DNA from: Flavobacteriaceae bacterium
GTDB lineage: Bacteria; Bacteroidota; Bacteroidia; Flavobacteriales; Flavobacteriaceae
Length of the DNA: 64,000 bases
Assembly: GCA_017856235.1 (NCBI GenBank)
Contig: JAFMFH010000003.1
Location: forward strand, 1 to 64,000
Direction of reading: 5' to 3'
How positions within the stretch are numbered: the first letter of the stretch is position 1; every line of letters starts with the position of its first letter. Position numbers and translations under genes: made by a program. Below the pieces are notes generated by a model that saw only the letters and a list, made by a program, of their open reading frames with translations, did not search any database and was not told the DNA's origin. Positions 1 through 8,186 of the stretch are shown here, piece by piece.

Positions 1-399
1 AAAGATCAAAAGCTTTTTGTAAATAGAATTGACGCAAAAGAAGGATCAAAAGTTTCTTTTGATAATGTACTTCTTATTGATGATGGAAAAAAAGTTCAAG
101 TTGGAAAGCCAAATTTATCTGGAACCTCAGTTGAAGCAAAAGTAGTATCTCATTTAAAGGACGATAAAGTAATTGTTTTCAAAAAGAAAAGACGTAAAGG
201 ATATAAAGTTAAAAATGGCCATAGACAAGCAATAACTGAAATTATTATTCAAGGCATAAGTGAAAAAAAAGTTGAGCCAAAAAAAGAAGTAGAAACTACA
301 AAGAAAACAACAGCTGCAAAGAAAACAACAGCTGCAAAGAAAACAACAGCTGCAAAGAAAACAACAACTGCAAAGAAAACAACAGCTGCAAAAAAGTAA
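1..399 (+). CDS. rplU: 50S ribosomal protein L21, 5' end missing
   Basis: Frame 1 is open from the first base to TAA at 397-399, so the gene begins outside the window (roughly the first 15-18 residues are missing). The visible part carries the L21 core ending in the basic RRKGYKVKNGHRQ segment typical of the family. L21 binds 23S rRNA in the large subunit. Beyond the usual end (about ...IIIQGI) there is a Lys-rich tail of about 45 residues made largely of KKTTAA repeats. rpmA follows after 6 bp, the usual rplU-rpmA pair. Tail extensions on L21 are common in Bacteroidota, but the near-perfect repeat is notable. Confidence 0.95.
   Translation, partial: KDQKLFVNRIDAKEGSKVSFDNVLLIDDGKKVQVGKPNLSGTSVEAKVVSHLKDDKVIVFKKKRRKGYKVKNGHRQAITEIIIQGISEKKVEPKKEVETTKKTTAAKKTTAAKKTTAAKKTTTAKKTTAAKK
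301..390 (+). repeat. Five tandem 18-bp repeats inside rplU
   Basis: Units start at 301, 319, 337, 355 and 373; each encodes KKTTAA. Four copies are identical (AAGAAAACAACAGCTGCA) and the fourth has one substitution (GCT to ACT, Ala to Thr). The array keeps the reading frame and ends two codons before the stop. Copy number could vary by slippage without breaking the frame. Confidence 0.95.
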
Positions 400-405
400 T
401 TAGTT

Positions 406-666
406 ATGGCACATAAAAAAGGAGTTGGTAGTTCAAAAAACGGAAGAGAATCAGAGTCGAAACGACTAGGAGTTAAAATATTCGGTGGACAATTTGCTCA
501 AGCTGGTAATATAATTGTAAGGCAAAGAGGAACTGTTCATAATCCAGGCGAAAATGTTTATCTTGGTAAAGACCACACTCTTCATGCTAAGATTGATGGT
601 ATTGTTACTTTCAAAAAGAAAACAAATAATAAATCTTATGTTTCTATTGAGCCTGCTAAGGCTTAA
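406..666 (+). CDS. rpmA: 50S ribosomal protein L27
   Basis: 86-residue protein beginning [16 protein letters not shown], the standard L27 N-terminus that reaches toward the peptidyl-transferase centre. The [16 protein letters not shown] and HPG-like (HNPGENV) segments are family signatures. The start codon lies 6 bp after the rplU stop, so the two are co-transcribed and probably translationally coupled. There is no cleavable N-terminal extension of the Firmicutes type. Its stop TAA (664-666) interlocks with the stop of the convergent ahcY gene (663-665). Confidence 0.97.
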   Translation: MAHKKGVGSSKNGRESESKRLGVKIFGGQFAQAGNIIVRQRGTVHNPGENVYLGKDHTLHAKIDGIVTFKKKTNNKSYVSIEPAKA

Positions 667-1985
667 TACCTATAATATTCTGGTTTAAATGGTCCATTTT
701 TTTGGACTCCAATATATTTTGCTTGATCACTAGACAGTTCTTCAAGTTCTACACCTAATTTATCTAAATGAAGCTTAGCAACCATTTCATCTAAGTTCTT
801 AGGTAGCATATAAACTTTGTTTTCGTATTTATCAGCATTTTTCCAGAGTTCTATTTGTGCTAATACTTGATTAGTGAATGAATTACTCATTACAAAACTT
901 GGGTGACCGGTCGCACAACCCAGATTAACAAGTCTTCCCTCTGCAAGAATTATAATTTCTTTATCCTTAGATATTCTATATGAATCAACTTGAGGTTTAA
1001 TCGTAGTTTTTTGTTCAGAAAAATTAGTTTCTAACCAGTTCATGTCAATCTCGTTGTCAAAATGACCAATATTACATACTATAGTTTTGTCTTTCATCAT
1101 TCTGAATGCTTCTTCATTTACTATATCCTTATTTCCTGTAGCTGTAACTACAATATCGGCATTAGAAACTACAGTCTTTAACTTTTTAACTTCGTAACCA
1201 TCCATTGAGGCTTGAAGAGCACAGATAGGATCTATCTCTGTAACTGTTACTATCGATCCAGCACCTCTGAATGAGGCAGCAGTTCCTTTACCGACATCTC
1301 CATATCCACAGACAACAACTCTTTTACCTGCAAGCATAATATCAGTAGCTCTTCTCACTGCATCAACTGCACTTTCCTTACAACCATATTTATTGTCAAA
1401 CTTAGATTTTGTAACAGAATCATTAACATTAATTGCAGGAAGAAGAAGTGTGCCATTTTTCATTCTTTCATATAATCTATGAACTCCTGTAGTTGTTTCC
1501 TCAGATAAACCTTTAATCCCAGATACAAGTTCTGGAAACTCATCAAGGACCATATTTGTAAGATCACCCCCATCGTCAAGTATCATGTTTAAAGGATTTT
1601 TATCTTCACCAAAAAATAATGTTTGCTCAATACACCAGTTAAATTCATCTTCTGTCATACCTTTCCAAGCATACACTGGGATTCCTTTAGCTGCAACAGC
1701 TGCTGCTGCATGGTCTTGAGTAGAGAATATATTACATGAGCTCCATGTAACCTCAGCTCCCAGATCAACTAATGTTTCAATCAAAACTGCAGTTTGAATT
1801 GTCATATGAAGACAACCTGCAATTCTAGAGCCCTTAAGCGGTTTATCACTCTTGAATCTATCTCTTAATGCCATTAATCCAGGCATTTCTGCCTCTGCAA
1901 GTTCAATCTCTTTCCTTCCCCAATCGGCTAAAGAAATATCTTTTACTTTGTATGCAACGTACTTGCTATCTGTTTTATTTTTCAT
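663..1985 (-). CDS. ahcY: S-adenosylhomocysteine hydrolase
   Basis: Cytosolic NAD-dependent enzyme that splits S-adenosylhomocysteine into adenosine and homocysteine in the methyl cycle. I place the start at the ATG at 1985 ([16 protein letters not shown]), giving 440 residues, the family length; an upstream in-frame ATG at 2039 would add 18 residues and overlap the divergent gene at 2033. Visible motifs are [20 protein letters not shown] near the N-terminus, the NAD-binding [10 protein letters not shown] near residue 227, and the C-terminal KPEYYRY end. It shares overlapping stop codons with rpmA on the other strand. A promoter candidate lies just upstream within the start of the divergent gene. 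Confidence 0.97.
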   Translation of the reverse strand: MKNKTDSKYVAYKVKDISLADWGRKEIELAEAEMPGLMALRDRFKSDKPLKGSRIAGCLHMTIQTAVLIETLVDLGAEVTWSSCNIFSTQDHAAAAVAAKGIPVYAWKGMTEDEFNWCIEQTLFFGEDKNPLNMILDDGGDLTNMVLDEFPELVSGIKGLSEETTTGVHRLYERMKNGTLLLPAINVNDSVTKSKFDNKYGCKESAVDAVRRATDIMLAGKRVVVCGYGDVGKGTAASFRGAGSIVTVTEIDPICALQASMDGYEVKKLKTVVSNADIVVTATGNKDIVNEEAFRMMKDKTIVCNIGHFDNEIDMNWLETNFSEQKTTIKPQVDSYRISKDKEIIILAEGRLVNLGCATGHPSFVMSNSFTNQVLAQIELWKNADKYENKVYMLPKNLDEMVAKLHLDKLGVELEELSSDQAKYIGVQKNGPFKPEYYRY

Positions 1986-2001
1986 ATGTATATTTATGGA
2001 G

Positions 2002-2032
2002 CTAAAATACCTGAAATAATCTATTTTATCAA
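2002..2032 (-). promoter_or_regulatory. Candidate ahcY promoter
   Basis: On the minus strand, TTG (2030-2032) is followed after 20 nt by TATTTTAG (2002-2009), matching the Bacteroidota -33/-7 pattern TTG-N17-23-TAnnTTTG at all but one -7 position. It sits about 17 bp before the chosen ahcY start, which supports the start at 1985 rather than 2039, since the longer start would lie upstream of this promoter. Pattern match only. Confidence 0.4.
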
Positions 2033-2650
2033 ATGCCATTTCTTAAAGATTTCATAATTAATAATTCTACTAAAATTCTTCTTTGGAAAATAATACCAGG
2101 AGAATTAGATGAGACACAATTAAGTATGGATGACAAAATCTTATTAAAAACAAGAAAGGGAAACAAATCAAAAGAATATTTTCTAGCTGTAAGAAAACTT
2201 ATAAAAAATGAGGATCCAGAAATTATCATTAAGTATGATTTAAATGGGAAACCATACTTGAATACTCAAAAAGGCATATCTATCTCTCATTCTAATGAAA
2301 TAGTTGCTATCGGTATTTCTAATGAAATAGATTATGGAATTGATGTTCAATATAAAACTGATAAAATATTAAACATCCAAAATAAATTTCTAAGTAATAA
2401 TGAAAAGCAAAATCTGGGAGATACCCCCAGTTTAGAATCATTAATAAAATTATGGTCGGCAAAAGAATCAATATATAAGGCTCTAGGTATAAAGGGAGTA
2501 AGTTTTTCAAATGATTTAGAAATTGATATCAAAAAAAATAAAGATTTATTTAAAGTAGGATATTATAAAAAGGATAATAATAAGATTAAATTTGACTTGA
2601 GTTTTTTTAACATAGATGAGTATATAGTTTGTTACGCTAACAAATCTTAA
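2033..2650 (+). CDS. 4'-phosphopantetheinyl transferase, Sfp superfamily
   Basis: 205-residue protein predicted to transfer phosphopantetheine from CoA to a carrier-protein serine, making holo-ACP. The two family signatures are visible: YGIDVQ with Asp104, and [12 protein letters not shown] with Glu145 and Lys149, which bind Mg2+ and act in catalysis. The N-terminal half is divergent, as is usual in Bacteroidota homologues. In this genome the likely substrate is AcpP (62360-62593), but a secondary-metabolite carrier cannot be excluded. The pnuC-like gene follows 3 bp later on the same strand. The ahcY promoter candidate overlaps its first codons. Confidence 0.88.
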   Translation: MPFLKDFIINNSTKILLWKIIPGELDETQLSMDDKILLKTRKGNKSKEYFLAVRKLIKNEDPEIIIKYDLNGKPYLNTQKGISISHSNEIVAIGISNEIDYGIDVQYKTDKILNIQNKFLSNNEKQNLGDTPSLESLIKLWSAKESIYKALGIKGVSFSNDLEIDIKKNKDLFKVGYYKKDNNKIKFDLSFFNIDEYIVCYANKS

Positions 2651-2653
2651 TTA

Positions 2654-3292
2654 ATGGATCAAATTTTTGACTTTCTTTTTTCTCAGTATCCATCATATTC
2701 TCCTTCATTCATTTATTTGGAATTATTTGCTGTTATAATGAATATTACTAGCGTAGTTTATGCAAAAAAAAATAATATTTTAGTTTATCCTACAGGATTA
2801 ATTGGTACAGGAATTTTTGTCTATATCCTTTTGAATTTTTCATTGTTAGGAGATACTATTATTAATGCCTACTTTTTCTCAATGTCAATATACGGATGGT
2901 ACTTTTGGTCTAGAAAAAAAGATGAAGTTTTTGTTAATCAGGTTTCTACAATAAATCGATATGAAATTAAATATTTATTTATTCTTGCAATTTCAAGCTT
3001 GATTTTCATATACTTTGTTTACGATTATTTTGATAAATGGAATAACTGGACCGCATATGTTGACAACATAACAACTGCAATATTTTTTATTGCAATGTGG
3101 TTAATGGCTAAAAGAAAAGTAGAAAGTTGGATTTTTTGGATTATTGGAGATTTAATAACTGTGCCTTTATACTTTTATAAAGGATTAACTATATCTTCAA
3201 TCCAATATATTATTTTTCTTATACTTGCAGTATTAGGATATATTTCATGGAAAAAAATCTTAGACAAGAATCATCAGAAGTTAAAAAAATAG
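2654..3292 (+). CDS. PnuC-family vitamin transporter (thiamine or nicotinamide riboside)
   Basis: 212-residue polytopic inner-membrane protein with about seven hydrophobic segments. The family WxxW element is present as GWYFW (about residue 82), and the segment SWIFWIIGDLITVPLYFYKG near residue 155-175 is typical of PnuC. Proteins of this family move unphosphorylated vitamins by facilitated diffusion, with trapping by a cytoplasmic kinase. The gene overlaps the next one by 46 bp, and that gene is a P-loop kinase of the NadR type, fitting such trapping. Because the next downstream gene is a TPP-riboswitch-controlled outer-membrane receptor, I favour thiamine as substrate (PnuT type), although sequence annotation would default to nicotinamide riboside. 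Confidence 0.85.
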   Translation: MDQIFDFLFSQYPSYSPSFIYLELFAVIMNITSVVYAKKNNILVYPTGLIGTGIFVYILLNFSLLGDTIINAYFFSMSIYGWYFWSRKKDEVFVNQVSTINRYEIKYLFILAISSLIFIYFVYDYFDKWNNWTAYVDNITTAIFFIAMWLMAKRKVESWIFWIIGDLITVPLYFYKGLTISSIQYIIFLILAVLGYISWKKILDKNHQKLKK

Positions 3293-3813
3293 TTATATGT
3301 GGTCCTGAATCAACTGGAAAGTCTACTTTAACTCAAAATCTATCTTTATATTACAATACTAGTTTCGCTAAAGAATTTGCTAGAGATTTTCTTCAACATA
3401 AATGGGACATAACCAACACAGTATGTTCAAAAAAAGATCTAATTGATATAGTCAAAGGGCAGATAGATAATGAGAATAAAGCACTTTTAAAAGCAAACAA
3501 ATTCTTGTTTTGTGATACTAATATACTTACAACAATTGCATGGTCTAAAACACACTTTAATGGATATTGCAATAAGTGGATCATTGATCAATCAAAAAAA
3601 TTAAGTTATGATTACTACCTAATTTTAAATGTTGACACAGAGTGGGTTCAAGATGATTTAAGAGACAGGCCAAATGACAGAGAAAAAATGTTTGAGGCTC
3701 ATAAATTGGAATTGGATTTGCTTGGGGTGTCCTATGACATTATAAAGGGTTCTGACTATAAGAAAAGATTTGAAGATTCAATAGACCTTATAAGTAAAAA
3801 ATTCTTAATTTAG
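3247..3813 (+). CDS. NadR-type P-loop nucleoside kinase
   Basis: 188-residue protein with Walker A GPESTGKS at about residues 19-26, followed by EFARDFL, and CDTNILTTIAW in the middle, the layout of the C-terminal kinase domain of NadR. It has no NMN adenylyltransferase domain and no DNA-binding domain. The known domain phosphorylates nicotinamide riboside. The 46-bp overlap with the transporter gene is long; no later Met or GTG/TTG start precedes the P-loop in frame, so the overlap appears real. Next to a TPP-controlled receptor it may phosphorylate thiamine instead; this is inference. The gene ends a few bases before the riboswitch. Confidence 0.75.
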   Translation: MEKNLRQESSEVKKIVICGPESTGKSTLTQNLSLYYNTSFAKEFARDFLQHKWDITNTVCSKKDLIDIVKGQIDNENKALLKANKFLFCDTNILTTIAWSKTHFNGYCNKWIIDQSKKLSYDYYLILNVDTEWVQDDLRDRPNDREKMFEAHKLELDLLGVSYDIIKGSDYKKRFEDSIDLISKKFLI

Positions 3814-3816
3814 ATT

Positions 3817-3890
3817 TGAATTGGGGTGCTTAGAATAAGCTGAGATTAAACCCATAGAACTTAGACAGGTAATACTGTGAAAGGAATTTA
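3817..3890 (+). promoter_or_regulatory. TPP riboswitch (THI element)
   Basis: The stretch contains the conserved TPP aptamer pieces in order: GGGGTGC (3823-3829), GCTGAGATT (3839-3847), ACCCAT (3850-3855) and, near the end, the region ACTGTGAAAGGAA (3874-3886). P1 can form between TGAATT (3817-3822) and AATTTA (3885-3890), six pairs with one G-U. The purine-rich AAAGG at 3880-3884 lies 8 nt before the ATG at 3893, so ligand binding would hide the ribosome-binding site directly. No separate terminator hairpin is seen, so control is probably translational. It starts right after the stop of the kinase gene. Confidence 0.93.
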
Positions 3891-3892
3891 TA

Positions 3893-6049
3893 ATGAAAAA
3901 ACATATACTTCTTGTACTAATTAGTACATCATCTTTCTCACAAGAAATAGTTAACCAAAAAGTCCAGGACTCTCTAATTAAAACTCTTAATTTAGAAGAG
4001 GTTACTGTTAATGCTATTAAAGCAAAATACGATACCCCAGTATCATTTGTAAATGTTACTAAGCAAGATCTTGATAAAGTTAATCTTGCTCAAGATATTC
4101 CCAGTCTTTTAAAAAATACACCTTCAGTAATCACTCACTCAGATGGAGGTTCTGGTATTGGATATTCTTCTATCAGAATTAGAGGTTCTGATCAGACAAG
4201 AGTAAATGTGACAATTAATGGAGTCCCATATAATGACTCAGAATCTATGCAAGTTTATTGGGTTGATTTACCTGACTTTGCTTCATCAATTGAAAGTATT
4301 CAAGTTCAAAGAGGAGTGGGGACTTCAACAAATGGATCTGGTGCATTTGGGGGAAGTATTAATATTCAAACAAATGCGGCTTCAGAGAATTCTTTTTTTG
4401 AGGTTAACAATACTTTAGGAAGTTACAACACAATTAAAAATTCAGTTGGCTTCTCAACAGGCTTTATTAATAAATTTGAGTTATCAGGAAGAATCTCTAG
4501 GATTATATCAGACGGTTATATTGATAGATCAGGATCCAACCTTCGCTCATACTTTTTGCAAGGTATCTATAGAGATGAAAATACTCTAGTCAAATTATTA
4601 AATTTTGCTGGTCATGAGATAACAGATCAAGCATGGTATGGAATAGATTCAGCAACTTTAGAATCAAATAGGAAGTATAATATGGCTGGAGAATTTTATG
4701 ATGAAGAAGGAAACTCTTTATATTATAAAGATCAGGTTGACAATTATAAGCAAGATCACTACCAACTCCACTGGAATCAAAATTATATAGGTGGTTGGGC
4801 TTCAAATTTTGGACTTCATTACACATATGGTAGAGGTTTTTATGAGAATTACAATGTAGGATATGATAGCCCTGATTATATTGATAGAAGATGGTTAGAT
4901 AATGATTTTTATGGCTTTATTTTTAGTTTAAGCCGAAGAACAAAAAAATATAATTCTATAATTGGAGGTTCATATAATAAATATTCTGGTGAACATTATG
5001 GAGAGTATTTATGGATTGATCAAGATTCAAATTCTATAAACAGCTATGACTTTAAGGAAAAATTTTACGATGATTATGGAAACAAGAATGAGTTTAATAT
5101 TTATGCTAAAATTGATTATTATATAAATGATAAATTATCTATTTATGGAGATCTACAGTATAGAATTATAAAATATGATGCGGGAATATCTGCTAATTCA
5201 GTTTTTACAGGTTATGTTGAGGAGGGTTTTAGCCGTCTGGATAAGATCTTTAATTTTTTTAACCCAAAGTTTGGACTATTCTATAATTTAAATGATTCTA
5301 ATAATATATATTTTTCTTATGCTAGAGCGCAAAGAGAGCCAACAAGAACAGACTATTCTAATGGAAGTCCTGATGCAGAAAAATTAAATGATTTTGAACT
5401 AGGTTGGAAATTAACTTTAGAGAATAGTTCAATTAATGTTAACGCCTTTTATATGATTTATGAGAATCAACTTGTGTTAACTGGCCAAAGAGATATTAAT
5501 GGATATGAAATTAGAAGAAATATTGGTGAGTCTTTTAGATTAGGAATTGAGTTAGACTCAAACATTACCTTAAGCTCTAAACTAAATTTAAACACAAATC
5601 TTTCAATTAGTAGTAATAAGAACCAAGATTTTTATTCAATTTTTGATGGAATTCTTAAGAACTATGGAAATACAGATTTAGCTTATTCTCCCAGCCTTAT
5701 AGCAAACAATATAATTGATTATTCACCAAATGATAAAGTAATAATTTCATTAAGATCCAATTATGTAAGTGAACAATATTTTGCGCAAACTAATTCACCA
5801 ATTTCTAAACTAGACTCATTTTTTGTTCATGATTTAAACTTCATTCATAAAATGAGTATTGAAGGACTATCAGATGATATAAACCTCAAGATTTTAGTTA
5901 ATAATTTATTTAACTCCAAATATGTTAGCTATGGAGGTTACTATACTTATGATGTGCCAATAGATAATCAAATTAAAACTTATGAGGGGACATATTACTT
6001 CCCTCAAGCAGAGATAAACATACTTATAGGTTTAGACTTTAAGTTTTAA
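3893..6049 (+). CDS. TonB-dependent outer-membrane receptor, probably for thiamine or a precursor
   Basis: 718-residue protein with a short signal peptide (MKKHILLVLISTSSFSQ). A plug domain follows: LEEVTVNA, then IPSLLKNTPSV, SSIRIRGSDQTRVNVTINGVP and ESIQVQRGVGTSTNGSGAFGGSINI, all typical. The rest is a long aromatic-rich beta-barrel ending in phenylalanine (LDFKF), as expected for an outer-membrane barrel. TonB/ExbB/ExbD energise import of the ligand. It lacks a SusC-type carboxypeptidase-like N-terminal repeat and has no SusD partner. The TPP riboswitch directly upstream implies repression by thiamine pyrophosphate and so a thiamine-related ligand. A clear terminator follows the stop. Confidence 0.93.
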   Translation: MKKHILLVLISTSSFSQEIVNQKVQDSLIKTLNLEEVTVNAIKAKYDTPVSFVNVTKQDLDKVNLAQDIPSLLKNTPSVITHSDGGSGIGYSSIRIRGSDQTRVNVTINGVPYNDSESMQVYWVDLPDFASSIESIQVQRGVGTSTNGSGAFGGSINIQTNAASENSFFEVNNTLGSYNTIKNSVGFSTGFINKFELSGRISRIISDGYIDRSGSNLRSYFLQGIYRDENTLVKLLNFAGHEITDQAWYGIDSATLESNRKYNMAGEFYDEEGNSLYYKDQVDNYKQDHYQLHWNQNYIGGWASNFGLHYTYGRGFYENYNVGYDSPDYIDRRWLDNDFYGFIFSLSRRTKKYNSIIGGSYNKYSGEHYGEYLWIDQDSNSINSYDFKEKFYDDYGNKNEFNIYAKIDYYINDKLSIYGDLQYRIIKYDAGISANSVFTGYVEEGFSRLDKIFNFFNPKFGLFYNLNDSNNIYFSYARAQREPTRTDYSNGSPDAEKLNDFELGWKLTLENSSINVNAFYMIYENQLVLTGQRDINGYEIRRNIGESFRLGIELDSNITLSSKLNLNTNLSISSNKNQDFYSIFDGILKNYGNTDLAYSPSLIANNIIDYSPNDKVIISLRSNYVSEQYFAQTNSPISKLDSFFVHDLNFIHKMSIEGLSDDINLKILVNNLFNSKYVSYGGYYTYDVPIDNQIKTYEGTYYFPQAEINILIGLDFKF

Positions 6050-6075
6050 TCAAAATTTTGTAAATTAGAGTAAAT

Positions 6076-6098
6076 ATCCCCTCTAATAGGGGATTTTT
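6076..6098 (+). terminator. Intrinsic terminator after the receptor gene
   Basis: A perfect 6-bp stem ATCCCC/GGGGAT (6076-6081 with 6089-6094), 7-nt loop, and a run of five T (6094-6098). It lies 26 bp after the receptor stop and 9 bp before the greA start, so it separates the thiamine locus from greA. It is the only convincing G+C-rich terminator hairpin I noticed in the window. Confidence 0.85.
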
Positions 6099-6107
6099 GC
6101 ATTGAAT

Positions 6108-6581
6108 ATGAGCAAGATATCATACTACACTGAAAAAGGTTTAAAGGATCTTAGAAAGAAGCTAGATCATTTAAAAGATGTTGAGCGTCCACTTGCATCT
6201 CAAGCTATTGCTGAGGCAAGAGATAAAGGTGATTTAAGTGAAAATGCAGAGTATGATGCTGCAAAAGAAGCACAGGGTCTCTTAGAACTTGAAATTTCTA
6301 AATTAGAAGAAACACTTTCAAATGCCAGAATCATAGATGAATCTCAGCTTGATTCATCAAAGGTATTAGTTCTATCTACTGTTAGAATTAAAAATCTTGA
6401 TAATTCTACAATAATGGAATATAAATTAGTTGCTCAGAGTGAAGCTGACCTTGCAAAAGGAAAAATTTCAGTTGATTCTCCTATTGGAAAGGGTTTACTA
6501 GGTAAAAAAGTTGGAGATACTGCAGAAATCTCTATACCAAATGGTAATGTTAAATTTGAAATTCTTGAAATTTCAAGATAA
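6108..6581 (+). CDS. greA: Transcript cleavage factor GreA
   Basis: 157 residues from ATG 6108 (MSKISYYTEKGLKDLRKKL), the usual GreA length; a TTG at 6102 would add two residues. The N-terminal coiled-coil carries the family segment EARDKGDLSENAEYDAAKEAQ, with the acidic tip residues that place Mg2+ in the RNA polymerase secondary channel. The C-terminal FKBP-like domain ends SIPNGNVKFEILEI. GreA rescues backtracked polymerase by stimulating transcript cleavage. Its TAA overlaps the next ATG by one base (TAATG), so translation is probably coupled. Confidence 0.97.
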   Translation: MSKISYYTEKGLKDLRKKLDHLKDVERPLASQAIAEARDKGDLSENAEYDAAKEAQGLLELEISKLEETLSNARIIDESQLDSSKVLVLSTVRIKNLDNSTIMEYKLVAQSEADLAKGKISVDSPIGKGLLGKKVGDTAEISIPNGNVKFEILEISR

Positions 6582-6970
6582 TGGCATCAATTTTTACAAA
6601 AATTATTCAAGGAAAAATACCATCATATAAGATTTATGAAGACGAAACTTATTATGCTTTTCTTGATATTAATCCAAATGCATTAGGTCATACATTATGT
6701 ATTCCAAAAAAAGAAGTAGATGAGCTATTTGATCTTGACGATGAAACATACAAAGGCTTAATGATTTTTTCAAAAAAAATTGCTCGAGCACTAAAAAAAG
6801 CATTAGATTGTAAAAGAATTGGATTAAGTGTAATAGGACTGGAAGTCCCGCATGTTCATGTGCATTTGATACCTATTAACAAGATGGATGATATGTCGTT
6901 TAACTCAAAGATTAAATTAAGTGATGATGAGCTTAACGATATAATGGAAAAAATTAAATCTTATTTATAA
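6581..6970 (+). CDS. HIT-family nucleotide hydrolase (HinT-like)
   Basis: 129-residue protein with the histidine-triad signature HVHVHL (His91, His93, His95) after GLEVP, and the N-terminal FTKIIQGKIPSYKIYED typical of HinT. These cytosolic enzymes hydrolyse purine nucleoside phosphoramidates such as aminoacyl-adenylate adducts. Length is slightly above the E. coli protein. It is joined to greA and to the next gene by one-base TAATG overlaps at both ends, so the three form an operon. The precise substrate cannot be read from sequence. Confidence 0.93.
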   Translation: MASIFTKIIQGKIPSYKIYEDETYYAFLDINPNALGHTLCIPKKEVDELFDLDDETYKGLMIFSKKIARALKKALDCKRIGLSVIGLEVPHVHVHLIPINKMDDMSFNSKIKLSDDELNDIMEKIKSYL

Positions 6971-7338
6971 TGGAATTATTAGGAAAAATTAAACATATTG
7001 GTGATATCAAAACATATGGAGACAACGGTTTCAGAAAAAGAGAACTTGTCCTTACAACTGAAGAACAATATCCTCAACATATTTTGATTGAATTTATCCA
7101 AAATAACTGCGAGTTATTAGACAATTATAGTATTGGACAAACTGTAAGAATTGGAATCAATATTAGGGGGAGAGAGTGGGAGAGTCCTGATCAAGGCATA
7201 AAATATTTCAATTCAATACAAGGCTGGAGAATAGAATCTTTAGATGATCAAGTTATGGATTCTGCTGCGGAGGACTTACCAATAGAAAGTGAGAATTACC
7301 CTAAAGATGACCTAACAGAAGATGACTTACCTTTCTAG
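6970..7338 (+). CDS. DUF3127 protein with SSB-like acidic C-terminal tip
   Basis: 122 residues. The N-terminal ~85 residues match the DUF3127 pattern (MELLGKIKHIGDIKTYG, FRKRELVLTTEEQYPQHILIEF, GINIRGREW), a small predicted OB-fold protein common in Bacteroidota and without a firm function. The C-terminal ~35 residues are acidic and disordered-looking and end DDLPF, which closely resembles the DDDIPF tip by which single-strand DNA-binding protein recruits repair and replication partners. I infer nucleic-acid binding. It is last in the greA-HIT operon; its stop abuts the stop of convergent tsf with no bases between. Confidence 0.8.
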   Translation: MELLGKIKHIGDIKTYGDNGFRKRELVLTTEEQYPQHILIEFIQNNCELLDNYSIGQTVRIGINIRGREWESPDQGIKYFNSIQGWRIESLDDQVMDSAAEDLPIESENYPKDDLTEDDLPF

Positions 7339-8160
7339 TTAGACTAATCCAACTCTTGAAAAACCTGTTACTTCAGCATTATCTGATTGAGACTTAAGAT
7401 AATCAGAAATACTCTGTTTGTTATCTTTAATGAATTGTTGATTTACAAGAGTATTTTCCTTAAAAAACTTTTTTAATTTTCCCTTTGCTATGTTTTCAAG
7501 CATATCTTCAGGCTTACCTTCTTGTCTCAACTGATCTTTTGCAATTTCAATTTCCTTTTCTATAATATCTTGACTAACACCATCTTCATTTAATGCAACT
7601 GGATTCATTGCAGCAACCTGCATAGAAATGTCTTTAGCAACTTCACTTGCATTATCAAACTTTTGAGATAGGCCAACAATTGAAGCAATCTTATTACCTG
7701 CATGAATATAAGAACCAACATATTCAGAGGTTAAGTATTTAAAAGACCCAATTTCAATTTTCTCACCAATAACGCCAGTTTGCTCTAAAAGTTTATCAGA
7801 TACTTTCATTCCATTAAAATCTGAATTAAGCAATGAGTCTTTATCTTTAAAGTTCAATGCATGATCTGCAAGACTTTGAGCTAATTGAATATAATCTTCA
7901 TTTTTTGCAACAAAGTCTGTCTCACAATTTAAAGAAATTATAATACCGTAAGTATTGTCATCACTGACTTTTGCCAGAACAACTCCTTCAGAAGAATCTC
8001 TGTCAGCTCTGTTTGCAGCTACTTTTTGACCTTTTTTTCGAAGAACTTCAACAGCTTTTTCAAAATCTCCGTTAGATTCCTCAAGAGCTTTTTTACAATC
8101 CATCATTCCAGCTCCAGTGGATTGTCTTAACTTATTTACATCAGATGCAGTTATTTTCAA
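7339..8160 (-). CDS. tsf: Elongation factor Ts
   Basis: 273 residues, starting MKITASDVNKLRQSTGAGMMDCKKAL, the conserved N-terminal UBA-like domain that contacts EF-Tu. The nucleotide-exchange core is marked by LNCETDFVAKN, near residue 80, and VAAMNP in the middle. EF-Ts releases GDP from EF-Tu in the cytosol. It follows rpsB by 26 bp and is the last gene of the rplM-rpsI-rpsB-tsf operon. The coding region ends exactly at the stop of the convergent DUF3127 gene. Confidence 0.97.
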   Translation of the reverse strand: MKITASDVNKLRQSTGAGMMDCKKALEESNGDFEKAVEVLRKKGQKVAANRADRDSSEGVVLAKVSDDNTYGIIISLNCETDFVAKNEDYIQLAQSLADHALNFKDKDSLLNSDFNGMKVSDKLLEQTGVIGEKIEIGSFKYLTSEYVGSYIHAGNKIASIVGLSQKFDNASEVAKDISMQVAAMNPVALNEDGVSQDIIEKEIEIAKDQLRQEGKPEDMLENIAKGKLKKFFKENTLVNQQFIKDNKQSISDYLKSQSDNAEVTGFSRVGLV

Positions 8161-8186
8161 TTTTGTAAAATTTAAAGATTAATGAT

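Noticed and set aside
301-390. Tandem repeat as a CRISPR array
   Set aside because: The units are contiguous without spacers, and encode a repeated peptide in the rplU frame.
2654-3813. Reading the pair as nicotinamide riboside uptake (pnuC-nadR) only
   Set aside because: The family names fit, but the adjacent TPP riboswitch-controlled receptor makes a thiamine role at least equally likely; I kept neutral family calls.
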